Source of the DNA: Neckera pumila
Taxonomy: Eukaryota > Streptophyta > Bryopsida > Hypnales > Neckeraceae
Direction of reading: 5' to 3'
Length of the DNA: 64,000 bases
Assembly (NCBI GenBank): GCA_963969595.1
Contig: OZ018411.1
Location: 11,038,501-11,102,500 of the forward strand
In this document: positions 12,539 to 23,818 of the stretch, in pieces
Layout of the letters: every line of letters begins with the position of its first letter
Position numbering within the stretch: the first letter of the stretch is position 1
Program-made: the position numbers and the translations under genes
Notes under the pieces: model-generated
What the model saw: only the letters and a program-made list of their open reading frames with translations
Database searches by the model: none
What the model was told of the DNA's origin: nothing

Positions 12539-14215
12539 ATGTTCTCGTAAGTGTTTGATGTGAATGTTTGGTTCATAAATTTGATCGCCGTTCGTGTTGT
12601 TACGGGTGTTTAAATTAGTATTGTCCCTGTTGTGGTTGGCATTTTAGGGTTTGGTGTCACGCGTTGGAATTCGACTTGCGATTAGCTTAGTTGCAGTTCA
12701 ATATGTATTAGTACGAGTGAATGCTATATATCACGTTCGGTCTAAAATAATTTCAAAAGTGGAAAATGAGATAAAGGTCTATAACGAGGTCTGGAAGGCG
12801 AAAATGAAACAATGAATTCTTTTTATTTTTAATATTTAGGGTATGACCCTTGGTTTTGAATTTGTTTATTCCTTTTTTAGGGGATGAACCTGCTCTGTGA
12901 TTATGCTATTTGAAGTTGTGTACCTGATAACCTGACCCATGAATGGATACAATGCTGTGCAGAAATGACTACGTAGAAGCATGTAAGGAGTTACAAGGTA
13001 TTCTGAAAGCTGTATATGTGGGTGCACCGAAACCGTTTCAGGCACTGCTTTACGAAGATGTCGTCCATGCGTTTCGAACATTGCCTGGGTATGCATCTTC
13101 CCTGCAGAGTTTTCAGCACTTTGAGTGGTACATAACTTGTGTTCCAGAAATAAAATGTTTCTAGAGTTGGAAAATTAAGTTGAGAGATCTGGAGAAGGTA
13201 ATGGATACTTAGAAATGGCTGTGTTGTGGTGGTGATGGTGGCAGATTGGAGAATAGTCAACAGCTTGGAGCTGCAAGATTGTTGCTTCACACAGTTGAGG
13301 ATATTTTTCCGAAGCAGCGGCGTGCTGCAGCAGCTCATGAATGCAAAATTGCAATAATAGCATGGCATCGGCAATATAGAAACCCGGAAGTTCTGCCTGG
13401 TACATTTGTCTGCACCCGCCACCAGGTCTTGCAGTTTTGTTGGTTATATTCATCTTGCTTTGTCTGTTATGAGGTCTTGAAGAACTAATGATATAATGGG
13501 GTCAGTCTTATTGTGTTACATGAGAAGGCGAAGTCTTGACCTTTGGAACTGGGATAATTATCTCACTTTTTCCTTATGGTTCTTGAGGCTCTTTCTAGCT
13601 CTTCCTTTGTAGCTGAATTTGAATAGTGAATTTAAGCTTACTTCCTGTTACTGATGCGATTTTTTGAAATGTTGCGGCAGAACATTTACAGCTGTCAGGT
13701 GACACACTACTACATGTTTTTGAGTACTTGGATGCTCGCTCGTTGGCCATAGCTTCTGCAGTTTGCAGGTATTTTCTAACAGCATGTTTTACACCATTTT
13801 CAGCAACCTGTGTAGGGATATAAAATGCTAACAATTTTGTTTCGGTTGAGGGCCGTGGACAGGGTTTCCTTACGGGTTGCTGAGATCCTTTTAAGTGGAG
13901 GAGCTTACGAACGATGTTTTCTATTACAGGGCGTGGAACGTTGCAGCAACTGATGATACATTATGGCGTACTCAGTTCTTATCTCTCTTTGGTACCTCAA
14001 ACCGCTGTCTAAGTCTGATGAATGTGGCTGGAATACGTGACGGTGTTCGTAAACCTGATCAAGATAAGAATAACGGACAGTCCTTACAAAAGTCACCAGA
14101 GAACGCAGGTGGAACCTGGCGCAAAGCGTTTAATCTTGCCCAAAAAGGTATGGTAGAGGAAAGAAGAGCTGATTTTGTAGTAATCCTGATATGCATTATT
14201 GCTAAGACCTCACAG
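12010..14215. repeat. Right arm of an 8-kb-spaced inverted duplication
   Basis: Aligns in reverse complement with 3690-1017, interrupted by the indels described for the pseudogene. The homology ends inside the intron after exon 5 of the intact gene (about 14215). Confidence 0.8.
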
Positions 14216-14946
14216 TTATCCTTTCCAATCATCTTCTATTTAAGATTTTCATACTGTGTAACCGTTTACATCATGAGTTTGCCTGCAGATTTCAAATGAG
14301 ATTTTCTGTAGCTTTCAATTGTGGCTCGTTTTTGGGGTGTGCAAGCTCACGTAGTAGGTGCAATATTGTTTCTCATCAAGTGAGCAATGCACTGTTTGCA
14401 GGTCGTTCGTCACAATTGTTCATGTCTAATAGAGCCTACTGTCCAGTTTGCAAAGACGTAATATGGTTGGTTGACCCCCCTTGGAAACCTGTCAAGGGCA
14501 AATGTGTTGCAAGGAAGCAGATCTTGGAATCTCATTCACCTCGGCCGATGTCAGTCAAACAGGTGCGGCATACCTTCATTAGCAATGTCTGATAATATTT
14601 ATTGGAAATATAGTGGAAATATTGATTTTTGGAGCTTGAGATACTTCTTTCAATCTGTAAATCAGTTAATAGTGGCTGCAATGTCTTGACAAGAATGCAA
14701 AGGCCAAATTCTTGCCTGAAGTATCGTGCTTTGAGTTTTGTCTAAATCAAAGGTTTGGAATCATTGCATTTGAAACTTCTACGTATATTCAATAATCTTG
14801 TATTGGACTTGTTGCAGGTCGTGAGGTACGTGGTGAGCAAGGATACAGCAAGTGCTTCAGAGTCTAGCAGTAGTGATTCAGATGACTACGATGCTGGCAA
14901 AATTCTCATGAAGTTATGGAACGTTTCCAAATTCAGAGAATACTAA
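12539..14946 (+). CDS. F-box protein, At5g52880-like (7 coding exons)
   Basis: Predicted 294-residue protein, probably a substrate-recognition subunit of an SCF ubiquitin ligase. Coding exons are 12539-12546, 12963-13088, 13245-13399, 13681-13768, 13930-14147, 14402-14562 and 14818-14946. All introns are GT-AG and phases agree, giving 885 nt. The first exon is only ATGTTCTC, followed by a strong GTAAGT donor. I chose it because a TGA sits just upstream of the alternative ATG at 12943. Exons 2-3 match the plant family N-terminus (ACKEL, PKPFQALLYEDVVHAFRTLP, then FPKQRRAAAAHE). The F-box is at about residues 97-128 (HLQLSGDTLLHVFEYLDA), followed by WNVAATDDTLW. A possible zinc knuckle, YCPVC, lies near 211-215, and the C-terminus is rich in Ser and Asp (SSSSDSDDYD). 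Family recognition is from memory of the Arabidopsis protein. The SCF role is family knowledge. Confidence 0.85.
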
Positions 14947-15937
14947 ATGAAGTTGCTAAATACAGCAATCATCCAAAGCTTAGTCAAAGTGATCGAACTG
15001 GTTGGTTTATGTTGGACTTCTGAAACTGGCAGTCTCGACAAGGGTATAGAAACTGCTTTTCTAATTTTCAAGTTCAAAGGACTTGAGGTACAGCACACAT
15101 TTAATAAGCAGTTCTTAATGCCTGCAAATCATTGTGTAGAAAGATCCGATACGCAACCCAACATGTAGAAGATAGGTGTTCTTACATTTCACCATCAAAT
15201 TTCAATTCACCATCCTCCTCTTAGGTTGTTTTAGTTTGTAAGTGAAGATGTAGAGCTTGAGTAGGACAATTTTAGGGGTTACTGAAAACCACAATAGTCC
15301 TCATGTCCATAAAATTGGAAATCCATTCTTGTGACTTCCAGCTGTTTTGGATGCCATATGATTTATGGATTTTTGAAAGTTTGCTAGAGGGTGAATAAAG
15401 ACGTGGGCAGACTTTGACACTTTAATTGCTTAATGTTGTCATAATCATTAAATGATGTATATGAACTCATGAGTTACATTTACTCGACTTCAAGTCTATT
15501 TTAGTCAACCTATAACAATGGGGAACTTGAGATTCCACCTTAGAACCCATCATGCATAGAGCCCACTTTCATAAAAAAGTGCATTGAATGCATTTTTTGA
15601 AATTCATATGAACAAGCTATAACTTTATAAATGTTGCAATTAGAAATAACCAAAATACACCTTAGGTTCTCATATTGTTTATTCTATGAAAGAATCCAAA
15701 TGGCATGATTCTACAAACAAATCACAATTAGGTGCAAATAGTTTATAGTAGTTTCACAAGTCATTGTCAACTATAATGGATTATGTAAGATCAAATCATC
15801 AAGGTTGGGATGATGAAGTCTCCCAACATAGCTATCTTATGGCAATTTCACTATCTTCAATAGCTAATGTCAGGTCAAGCCATCAAGATCTAATTGATGT
15901 GGTCTGACTGATCTACTTAGCAATGATGTACTATTAA
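14947..15937. other. Intergenic, 3' flank of the F-box gene
   Basis: Downstream of the stop codon at 14944-14946. It probably includes the 3' UTR. No further coding segment is recognised. Confidence 0.4.
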
Positions 15938-16390
15938 GCAAGAACTTGGATGGGACTTTAGATACAATGGATTTGCAAACAAGTATCATTCAGACTATCC
16001 GCTTGGTGATGATGTGCTATGTAGGCAAGAACTTGGATGGGACTTTAGATACAATGGATTTGCAAACAAGTATCATTCAGACTATCCGCTTGGTGATGAT
16101 GTACTATGTAGGCAAGAACTTGGATGATTGGGACTCTTTTGCAAACACAAATTAAGCATTTAGACTATCCACTTGGCAATGATGTGCTATTCAGGCAAGA
16201 ACTTGAATGGGACTCTTTTGCAAATATGAAGCATTTAGACTATCCACTTGGCAATTTTGTGCTATTCAGGCAAAAACTTGGATGGGATTCTTTTGCAAAT
16301 ACATATTAAGCATTCAAACTATCCATTTGGCAATGATGTGTTATTCATGCAAGCATGAATGTGGATGGGACGGTTTTGCAAACAAGTAGT
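15938..16390. repeat. Minisatellite-like tandem repeat, about 6 units
   Basis: The first two units (15938-16112) are nearly identical and about 87 bases long, built on GGCAAGAACTTGGATGGGAC, TTTGCAAACAAGTATCATTC and CAGACTATCCGCTTGG. Later units to 16390 are diverged and shorter (about 70 bases). The unit is a multiple of three in the first copies, so short repetitive ORFs appear, but units change length and frame and I do not treat them as coding. Confidence 0.8.
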
Positions 16391-16484
16391 AATCAAACTT
16401 TCCAGGTGGTTGAAATTGGTGAAGTGCTTCTTCAAAAAGTTGATGAAACACCCTACTAAAAGAGGTACTAGTTTTGAGAACTAT

Positions 16485-16735
16485 TATTCTCTTCAATTGC
16501 ACATTAAAAAAACTTATTATAAATGAATAGTTCATGGAAATATTTCTCTATTGATCCTCCAACACACTTATCCATTTCAAAAACTTTGAACATTCTTGCT
16601 TTTTTCTTTGTTGTTCTCTTCAATTGTAGATTAAAAAAAACTTGTTACAAATGAATAGTCCATAAAAGTGTTTCTCTACTAATCCTCAATCCATTTCAGA
16701 AAAATTTGAACATTTTTTCTTTTTTTTCTTTGTAC
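16485..16735. repeat. Tandem duplication, two units of about 125 bp
   Basis: Both units contain TCTCTTCAATTG, ATTAAAAAAACTT, AAATGAATAGT, TTTCTCTA and TTTGAACATT in the same order. Confidence 0.65.
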
Positions 16736-17947
16736 AAATAAATTACTTTGATTAATTCATCATATTGGGTGTAAACAAAGGGTGTTGAAAAAAAGTCAAG
16801 CAATGCTTCAAATGAAGGAGAATGAGAAGAACTTGGGCAAAAACATTTGCCCTGAAGCACTCTGTTTCATCAAATAACCCTGCTAAGACAAGATCAACAA
16901 TAACTGGTAGCCTTCTTTTTGCTAGTTGGTCTCTTAGTTTGTAAGCTCTCCAACCGAACTTTCCCCAACTCATCCGGCCCGAATGATTTCACAGCTTATT
17001 AGCATTCTTCAGGGAAGGAAGGCAAATTAACAACAGACAACATTTCAGTACCCCCAGACAATAACTGGTACGGTTAGCCTTGCTAAATTAACAATGCGCC
17101 ACACCCACTGTTAAAGTGTTAAGCACTTTTGGGCTGGGTCCCTTTGCAAATTGTCCCTCCTTACAGGGAGGAATGCACCTGTGACAGTGCCTGGCACTGT
17201 TATGGATGCCATTCCGTGTGCTTAACGCAGCGGGACCCCCTCACACGACGAGAGGCCCTCGTATGAGGGTGTCCTACTTTACAATAACAACATCGCAAGC
17301 AGTACTCAAAACAGTCACAAAAACTAACCAGTCAGACCCAGGTGCAACAAAATTACACAAGACTACAACTTCAAAGTAAGTTAAGGTGCACACAAAGCTT
17401 TGTCTTTTGTTCCGATAACCCAAAATATCAATTAGCTAGCCTATTTTCTACAATAATCGTAAAAAACTGTGACATGTTACAAGGGCAAGTTTCTACAAAA
17501 TTTTAATTTTTGTTAAATGCTCTCTTCAAAAGGCTACCAAAAGTGAAAGGCTGCAGGTATTTAGCTAATTTTGAAGAACAGATTGAACAATCACTACCCC
17601 TACGATGCAATGGCACACGGGTAGTTCCCTGCAGTTTGATCATTGACGTTGAAGATTTGGTGATTTGTGATTTCACCTATTTTCAGCTGACGCACTTCAC
17701 CATGAATTCATGATGCGCACAATCAACTCAAAAGTGTACAGAACAGTATTACGGTGCTGCACCGAGTAAACATTCTGCTGAGAATGAACTTTTAAGGATA
17801 TTTTCTTTTACAACTGAAGACTTGTGATTATTAGAATTCAAGACCCAGCTACACAAGTCAAGAAACTCACTCACAACCCACATGCTGTACTGCAAGGTAA
17901 CAACACCCAAATGCGTCCAAATATTAAGGGTTTGAACATGGTTCCCA
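16736..17947. other. Intergenic with a small inverted repeat
   Basis: No coding segment recognised. At 17118-17226 a 109-base GC-richer segment is bounded by GTTAAGCAC and GTGCTTAAC and has an internal palindrome (CAGTGCCTGGCACTG). It may be a very short TTAA-flanked foldback. Confidence 0.4.
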
Positions 17948-18881
17948 TTAACCCCTAAAGGTCCAAGGCCTTTTTTTTTCCCCAAAACACTCAAAACTGC
18001 CATTTTTTTAGCAAAGAGTGAAAAAAAATTAAGAATGTTTTTTTTTGCACATATAACCGTAGGATCTTACACCTAACTAGTATGAGAATGTGTGGAAAAA
18101 ATTTCAGAATTTTTGACCTCATAGATTGCAAAAAAACTACGTTTAAAGTGAAAAAAACAAATTTTTCAGCACATTGTGGGACTGGATTTTTTGACTTTGA
18201 ACATTTTTAACTCAAAATTTTTACACTATAGAGTTTTGAGCTTTAAATGTTTATAGTGGAGAATGGAGTTGACAATCTACCAAAAAAAAAGAAATTAAAA
18301 AAAAACTTGATTTTCATTATTGAAAAAATTGTTAAGTAGAAGTAGGTACAAGATAGAAGGAAAATCTAAAATATTCATATATTTTAGATGGAATTAAAAT
18401 GCACTAATCCCAATGTTCAGATTGTTCTAGCAAGTAAACTTAACCATGCCAAAAATTTTTTTTGAAGAATTTGAAAAATTGCATTCAGAAATGAATCCTA
18501 CAAGTTATTTTTTTCAAAGAGATGCTCTAATTGCCCAAAAAACAAGAATGTCCATAACTTTCTCATAACAAATCCAAATGAAATGAATCAAAGCTTTCTA
18601 GATAAACAAAAATATAATCTATGAGAAAAAAAATATTAAAAAGAAAAAAAAAAAAAAAATGCAAATTTTTTTTGCTGCCCGCCGTCTCTTGTTTTGAACT
18701 TATTTGGTCATGACTTTTGTTCCCGGGCACCAATTGTGAAAACAATTATATTCCCATGAAGCTAATCAGTTTTTCTACCTCCCAAAAAAATTTCAAAAAA
18801 TCAGGAGAAAATTTCAGCTCGTAGGTACCTGCCCAAAAACGCATTTGTCCCTCGAAGGAACAACAGGCTTTTAGGGGTTAA
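17948..18881 (-). mobile_element. TTAA-bounded MITE-like element, family 1, copy B (934 bp, inverted)
   Basis: Bounded by TTAACCCCTAAAGG and CTTTTAGGGGTTAA. Its reverse complement aligns with copy A: GGGCAGGTACCTACGA near the end, and the CCCGGGCACCAATTGT region near 18724. It carries long A and T runs and no transposase ORF. Confidence 0.75.
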
Positions 18882-19032
18882 TCCTTAAGAAATACAGCCT
18901 CCCATGACCAAGGTAGTCACCAAAATTGACCAAATGAGTCATCAAAATTGCTCTAATTATTGAACCAATAGGTGCATTCTTTGTTTCTATATTGAACAAT
19001 GAAGTCATCCCTTGACCACTTTTCAGCTTTTA

Positions 19033-19962
19033 TTAACCCCTAAAGGACCAACATGCGTTTTTTGGCCGTATAGAAATTTTGGGCAGGTACATGTGACTAG
19101 AGATATCCGTATTTGAGGCTGAAATTTTAATAGAAGGTGGGGGCAAGGAATATCTTCATGTGTACCAAGTTTCATGACATTTTGAAATACGAGTCAAAAG
19201 TTGTAATCTGATATGTTACTTTTTTTTGTAACTGGTCAGTTTGGGCAAATCAGAAACAATCATTTTTTCCGGATTTAAAAAAAAAAATTGGTTCTCTACA
19301 TTTATATATACTTAAAAAGCTTTGAGTCACTCCATTTCAGTCAATGAGTCAAAAGTTATGAGGATTTTTGGTTTGCGGGCAGTTATGGATTCTCTACTCT
19401 AAAAAAAAATTTAAAGTCGTTTATTTAACTCAATTTTCAATATTTTTGGACAAAAATAAAATCTTAGGATGCAGATTGATTATTACAACATTACCACCGT
19501 TGGGATTGGCATTTTTAAATTCCATGATTAAATTTTTAACAATTTAGTATTTTGAGTCATTTTCTACTTCTTTCTACTTACTAATTTTTTCCAATATGTT
19601 GTACAATTCCAAATGATGTGAAATTTTTCAAGCATATAGACAACTTGTTTAGGAAACTGAATTCAAAGAAGCACCACCTTTATCGGCATTTTTCATTGAA
19701 AAGTGAGCTTGCAAAGTGCAGCTGCCCGGTTTTTCGCAGGATTGAAAAAATGGTTTTCAAGACTTTGAATGCTTATATCTTATGATCCACACGGTGGAAT
19801 TTTCTGAAATTTTTACCACATGTTTTCAAAATATCATACTACAAGATCCTACGGTTACATGTGTCAAAAATTGTTTTTTTTCAAAAATTTGGTAGTTGTA
19901 TTAGAAATGGCAGTTTTGGAGCGTTTTTGGTGATTTTATAGTCATGAAACTTTAGGGGTTAA
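19033..19962 (+). mobile_element. TTAA-bounded MITE-like element, family 1, copy C (930 bp)
   Basis: Starts TTAACCCCTAAAGGACCAAC and ends GAAACTTTAGGGGTTAA. It is nearly identical along its length to copy D at 25469-26399, which indicates recent activity. No protein coded. It lies only 151 bases from copy B. Confidence 0.8.
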
Positions 19963-20014
19963 CATCCTTCAAGGGTGAATGAATTGTAAAAGCTTTTGTT
20001 GGTTTTTTAATTCA

Positions 20015-20165
20015 TTTGAAGGAGATTTTAGATTCTCTTAAACTAATGCATTTTTTAAATCTATATGAATAAACTGTGAATTTTCAAAGTGTTGGAAATG
20101 AAATTGACCCCAAGCTCTCATATATGGAAACCATACATTTTAGGCAAGAATCTAAAATTCATTTC
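20015..20165 (+). repeat. Dispersed repeat family R, copy 2
   Basis: Matches 11321-11533 in the same order (GGAGATTTTAGATTCT, AATGCATTTTTTAAA, GAATAAACTGTGAA, TTTTAGGCAAGAAT). A fragment only. Confidence 0.55.
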
Positions 20166-20366
20166 CCAAGCACATTCTTAGAAAGAAGTACAGATCCTTC
20201 AAATTCTTACTTCAAATGTCCTCGAAGGTATTGGAGCATCATATTTAGAATTCTCATCCAAGTGAGAGAATGATGTGGACAGCACTTTCATCCTTTGTGA
20301 CAATAAAATTGCATAAACTAACACTGTGCCAATTTAAAACCATAGATCTAGAAAGTAAATCATGTC

Positions 20367-21024
20367 ATTAGATGATATTTGGGGGTCTTAGAGGGCCGTT
20401 TCAGGCCCATTCCTTGATCTGCCCAGATTTAGTGAACGCCGGTACGGGTGTGTCAGAATTTATTTATTTTTTAAATAAGAATAAAAATAATTTTTTTTTA
20501 CTAGAATATCATTTTAAGCAATTTTTTTTTTTTTTTTTTTTTTTCCAAAAAATGACGTGGCAATCGCTGTGCCACGTCAGCCAGCTGTTGCTACTGCGAT
20601 CCTGCAGTCTAGGAACACAGCAGACAACAGGGGAACTCAGAGCCCTCCAAGACCCCCGAATCTCATCTACTGCTATGGCGCAAATGCCATAGTTATAAGG
20701 TGCACATAGAAGAGCAAAAAAGCATTAGAGTGGATTTGGCCCTTCCAAAGGATTGCAAGTTCCTGACTGCAGGGAACATGCTACGTTGCTGCTGCAACAA
20801 CGCAACAATGGCCGAACTTCGGCCACGTCACTTTTTTTAAACTTTTATTTATTTATTTCAAAAGCACAAAATTTTATTTTTTTTAAATTTCAAAAGCACA
20901 ATTTTTTTTTTTTTTTTTGGTAATTAGGGTTCTGACAACAGTCCGACTTTCCTTCTGTGCATTGGGAACAGATTCGGAAACGGGCCTGAAACAGCCCTTT
21001 ACTACCCCCAAATAACATCTAATG
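20367..21024. mobile_element. Inverted-repeat element, about 660 bp, superfamily unassigned
   Basis: The ends form a long imperfect terminal inverted repeat of about 45 bases. The left end reads CATTAGATGATATTTGGGGG then GGGCCGTTTCAGGCCC, and the right end is its reverse complement (GGGCCTGAAACAGCCC then CCCCCAAATAACATCTAATG). The interior has CACGTCA stretches, long T runs and no transposase. I could not fix the exact boundary or a target-site duplication. Confidence 0.6.
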
Positions 21025-21319
21025 GAATACACTTTGTTACTCACTTCCAATATAGACTACCTCTAAAGGTCATTGTTTCAACAAAGTCATAGACCTCAAG
21101 AGATTTTCTCCAAAATTTCTAAATCTAAGTATAAAGAAGGCCTTAAATATACAAAACATCATCCAGAATTTGGACTTTGGAGTCAAGGATGAATACTTGT
21201 TGACAATATGGCTTGTAAATTATGTAAAGTAAGGTGCAACTCTAAAAGCGACCTCGCTCTGAAAGCAACCTCTAATGCGAAGGTACATTTTGCATTCTTC
21301 AATGTACCAAAGTGAACAA

Positions 21320-21397
21320 TACATTGTGTGTGGTGTGTGTGTATGGTGTGTGTGTGTGTGTGTGTGGGGTGTGTGTGTGGGGTGGGTGGGGGGGGGC
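21320..21397. repeat. TG/GT and G-rich microsatellite
   Basis: A GTGTG-rich tract with interspersed GGTGTG and GGGGTG runs that ends in a G run. The Pro/Thr/His-rich ORF on the opposite strand is an artefact of it. Confidence 0.85.
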
Positions 21398-21403
21398 TTT
21401 TAG

Positions 21404-21600
21404 AAACCATTGCATTTCAACTTCAAAAATTCATAACTAATTTTATGAAGGTCCAAAAAATATGACATGACTTGGGTTAGATGCCAATTCCATTTTTCTT
21501 CCTATTGAAATATACTAAAAATTGTTTCAAGGAGTTTAGCTTCCCCCCAATGCAATGAGATCTTAACAGGTCACTTTAAGAACCTCCTAAAATAAAAACC
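21404..21600. repeat. Dispersed repeat family S, copy 1
   Basis: Matches 31012-31215: both begin GCATTTCAACTTCAAAAATT CATAACTAATT and continue through ACTTGG.TTAGATG.CAATCCCAT and GATCTTAACA in the same order. Non-coding. Confidence 0.6.
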
Positions 21601-22842
21601 TTTCAAGCATGAAACAATAAGGTAGTCTGTTTGAAAAGTGACCGTGTTCTAAATGCAACCTCATCAACGACAGTAATAGATATTCAAAGAACATGTCGTT
21701 CATTCCTAGATAGGGATGCATTTAGAACAAGCTCAATTTACGGACCTCCTACCTTAAGCTCCAAGGAATTCAATCCTTTTGTGAACTTCGTGACAGATGT
21801 GGCAAGGAAAAATCTGTACCCAACAGTCAAATGAGACTAATTGCACTTTCCCTGTTTATTCTCTGACATGTGACCCATTTGCTTGCACAGCTTCCAGATT
21901 TCAAGTTGCTAGCATGTGTGAAGCCCATTCGTTCCCTGTGGCACTGTGGCAGTGTATTCAGAGTAGTACACAACAGGCGTGTAAGTGCTGGACTCCAAAA
22001 GAATGCAATTTCAAATCACATTTCAAATCACATTCCAAACCTCATATGGGAGCTACTGAACGAACGGAAGCACTGTAGTAAGAAAAATTACGTCAAACCT
22101 GCAAATCGAAGGGCAGAAATCAGGAAATTCGGCCAGCCCCTGTTGTATGTGACAAACGTAGGAGCGTCGAGCGCTCGAGATAAGTTACGATCTGCTGATG
22201 CTCACGACGAATCAAGAATACAAGGACACAGTGAAAAAGCAAATTTGACAACCGTAAATGAAAACAAAGATATCACACCCGCTTCTCAGCGAAAAGAAAA
22301 ATACCTCTTCACTATTTAGGTACCAGCACAAGAGGTGGTATAACTTTACCACAGCACACTCGCACCATGGTTCTCATCACCTACTTTAGTTCAACACAAA
22401 CACAAATTCCTGAAATCATTTTTTTGCAAACAAGAAAACAACATGTTTTAAGTGTCAAGCACAATAAATAAACACCTACGCCTAAGCACGGACATCGTCC
22501 CAAAGTGTAACTATGGTCCTCATGGCCTGCTTCCGTTCAACAAGAACACATGTCACACCACCCTGAAATCACCTTCTTCTGTGCAAACGAGCAATCATCA
22601 TGTTTCAAGTTTCAAAGCACAATAAATAAACACCTACGCCTAAGCATGGACATAGTCACACAGTGTGCAGCTCCATAGACAGCCGGCACAGCCATAGTCC
22701 GTCTCTAATTTACACCTAGCCACTACAGCTGTCTCGGGGACTGGGGCTCCTGATTCTTCAGACAATGAGCATCTATACGGCTGCGGAGAGATGACAGTTC
22801 CTCCGCGCAAGAGTGAGTCGTATGGAAACGAGAGAAGACGCA
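21601..22842. other. Intergenic, 3' side of the acidic-protein gene, with a local duplication
   Basis: No recognised protein. Two tandem units of about 158 bases (about 22340-22497 and 22498-22655) share ACAATAAATAAACACCTACG CCTAAGCA and a GG.CCTCAT/TCAACA block. An ORF near 21950-22319 is rich in charged residues but matches nothing I know. Confidence 0.45.
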
Positions 22843-23553
22843 CTACGTCCTTTGTTTCTTGGTTTGCGGCGCCCCATCTTCGTCTTCGTCGTCATCGTCG
22901 TCATCGTCGTCAACTTCCTCGCCTTCATCGTCGTCGTCGTCAAGCTCAATGATATGGTCAGGACCTGCTGATGGCTCTTCTTCCTCCTCGTCCTCCTCTT
23001 CTCCTTCTTCCACACCCTCTTCGCCTTCATCAACTTCCTCCTCCCCTTCTTCCTCATCACCGTCGTCCTCGTCGCCCTCTTCCTCTTCCTCCTCGTCCGA
23101 CCCGGACGGATTGTCGAGCTCCTTCAGAAACTCGCTCTCCTGAAACGGCACGCGCTCGGCCAAAGGAAACTCCAGGACTTCGTATTTCACCACAGGCGTA
23201 TTTTCAGAGGCGTCAGGATCCTCGTGGGTTTCCGCCGCGACGTCGACCTCCTTGTGAATCCTTTTCAGTCGCTCCTTCAACGATATGCTCGACTGCGAAG
23301 CCACCTTGCGGCCGTTGTGCGTGGCATTCTCGGGCACCTGCTCGTCGAGCTCGGCTATCTGCTGCAGAATGGCCACGCCATACGCTTGCTTCTCGTCGAT
23401 ATAAGCGTCCTCCAGGTACGAAATCTCTGGCTCATAAAATTGCTCCTCGGCGTTACCGATTTGCGCGTTCAAACGCCGAAACTCCGCGCGACGCTCCACG
23501 ACGTACACTCTCGGCCGCTCATCGTGCTTCTGCCCGTTCGCGGAGGGCGTCAT
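22843..23553 (-). CDS. Acidic-tail nuclear-type protein, possibly Eaf6-like at its N-terminus
   Basis: Single uninterrupted frame of 236 residues starting at the ATG at 23553. The frame stays open further 5' but has no ATG. Residues 20-80 form a likely coiled coil with RRAEFRRLNAQI and EEQFYEPEISYLED, which loosely resembles the Eaf6 subunit of NuA4-type histone acetyltransferases (a YE.E.SYLE-like heptad). That match is weak and without alignment. Residues about 105-150 are mixed charge. Residues about 152-226 are almost wholly Glu and Asp, broken by Ser and Gly, and the protein ends TKKQRT, a possible nuclear signal. Long acidic tails are typical of histone-binding or chromatin proteins. 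Codon use is GC-richer than the surroundings. It could equally be an unrelated acidic protein. The reading frame itself is convincing, the function is not. Confidence 0.65.
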   Translation of the reverse strand: MTPSANGQKHDERPRVYVVERRAEFRRLNAQIGNAEEQFYEPEISYLEDAYIDEKQAYGVAILQQIAELDEQVPENATHNGRKVASQSSISLKERLKRIHKEVDVAAETHEDPDASENTPVVKYEVLEFPLAERVPFQESEFLKELDNPSGSDEEEEEEGDEDDGDEEEGEEEVDEGEEGVEEGEEEDEEEEEPSAGPDHIIELDDDDDEGEEVDDDDDDDDEDEDGAPQTKKQRT

Positions 23554-23566
23554 CGCGACAGGCGCT

Positions 23567-23818
23567 TTGCAACAAACTTGCAAGAATTTATTTTTCGTCT
23601 ATATCACTCAGAACTCAGGTCGACAAGAGCCATAAATATCTTCAAAGTGGCGATATGCAACAACGAAATATATTCCTGTCTATCTCACACAGAACTAAGG
23701 TCCACAAAAGTCATAAAAAAAGTCCTCCGAACTAGCGCTATGCAACAAACTTCCACGAAAAGTTTCCGCTTACCTCACTTCGACAAGAGCCATAAAAACA
23801 GTTCCAGTCTAGCTTTCG
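23567..23818. repeat. Three tandem units of about 86 bp at the 5' end of the acidic-protein gene
   Basis: Units start at about 23567, 23656 and 23742. Each begins GCAACAA and carries TCT..CTCAC...AACT, GGTCGACAAGAGCCATAA (or a variant) and a CTAG/GCGAT end. They sit at and just upstream of the start codon of the minus-strand gene, so they probably lie in its 5' UTR or promoter. Confidence 0.65.

Noticed and set aside
15938..16390. CRISPR-like array
   Set aside because: The units are contiguous degenerate tandem copies without unique spacers, and the genome is eukaryotic.
17118..17226. Possible SINE or tRNA-derived gene
   Set aside because: No A-box or B-box of a Pol III promoter and no cloverleaf could be seen. 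Only a short inverted repeat is supported.
22859..23735. Long Ser-rich and Pro/Arg-rich plus-strand ORFs
   Set aside because: They are the complement of the GAG/GAC-rich acidic tail and body on the minus strand. The acidic frame starts with an ATG and has a sensible protein, while these are low-complexity shadows.
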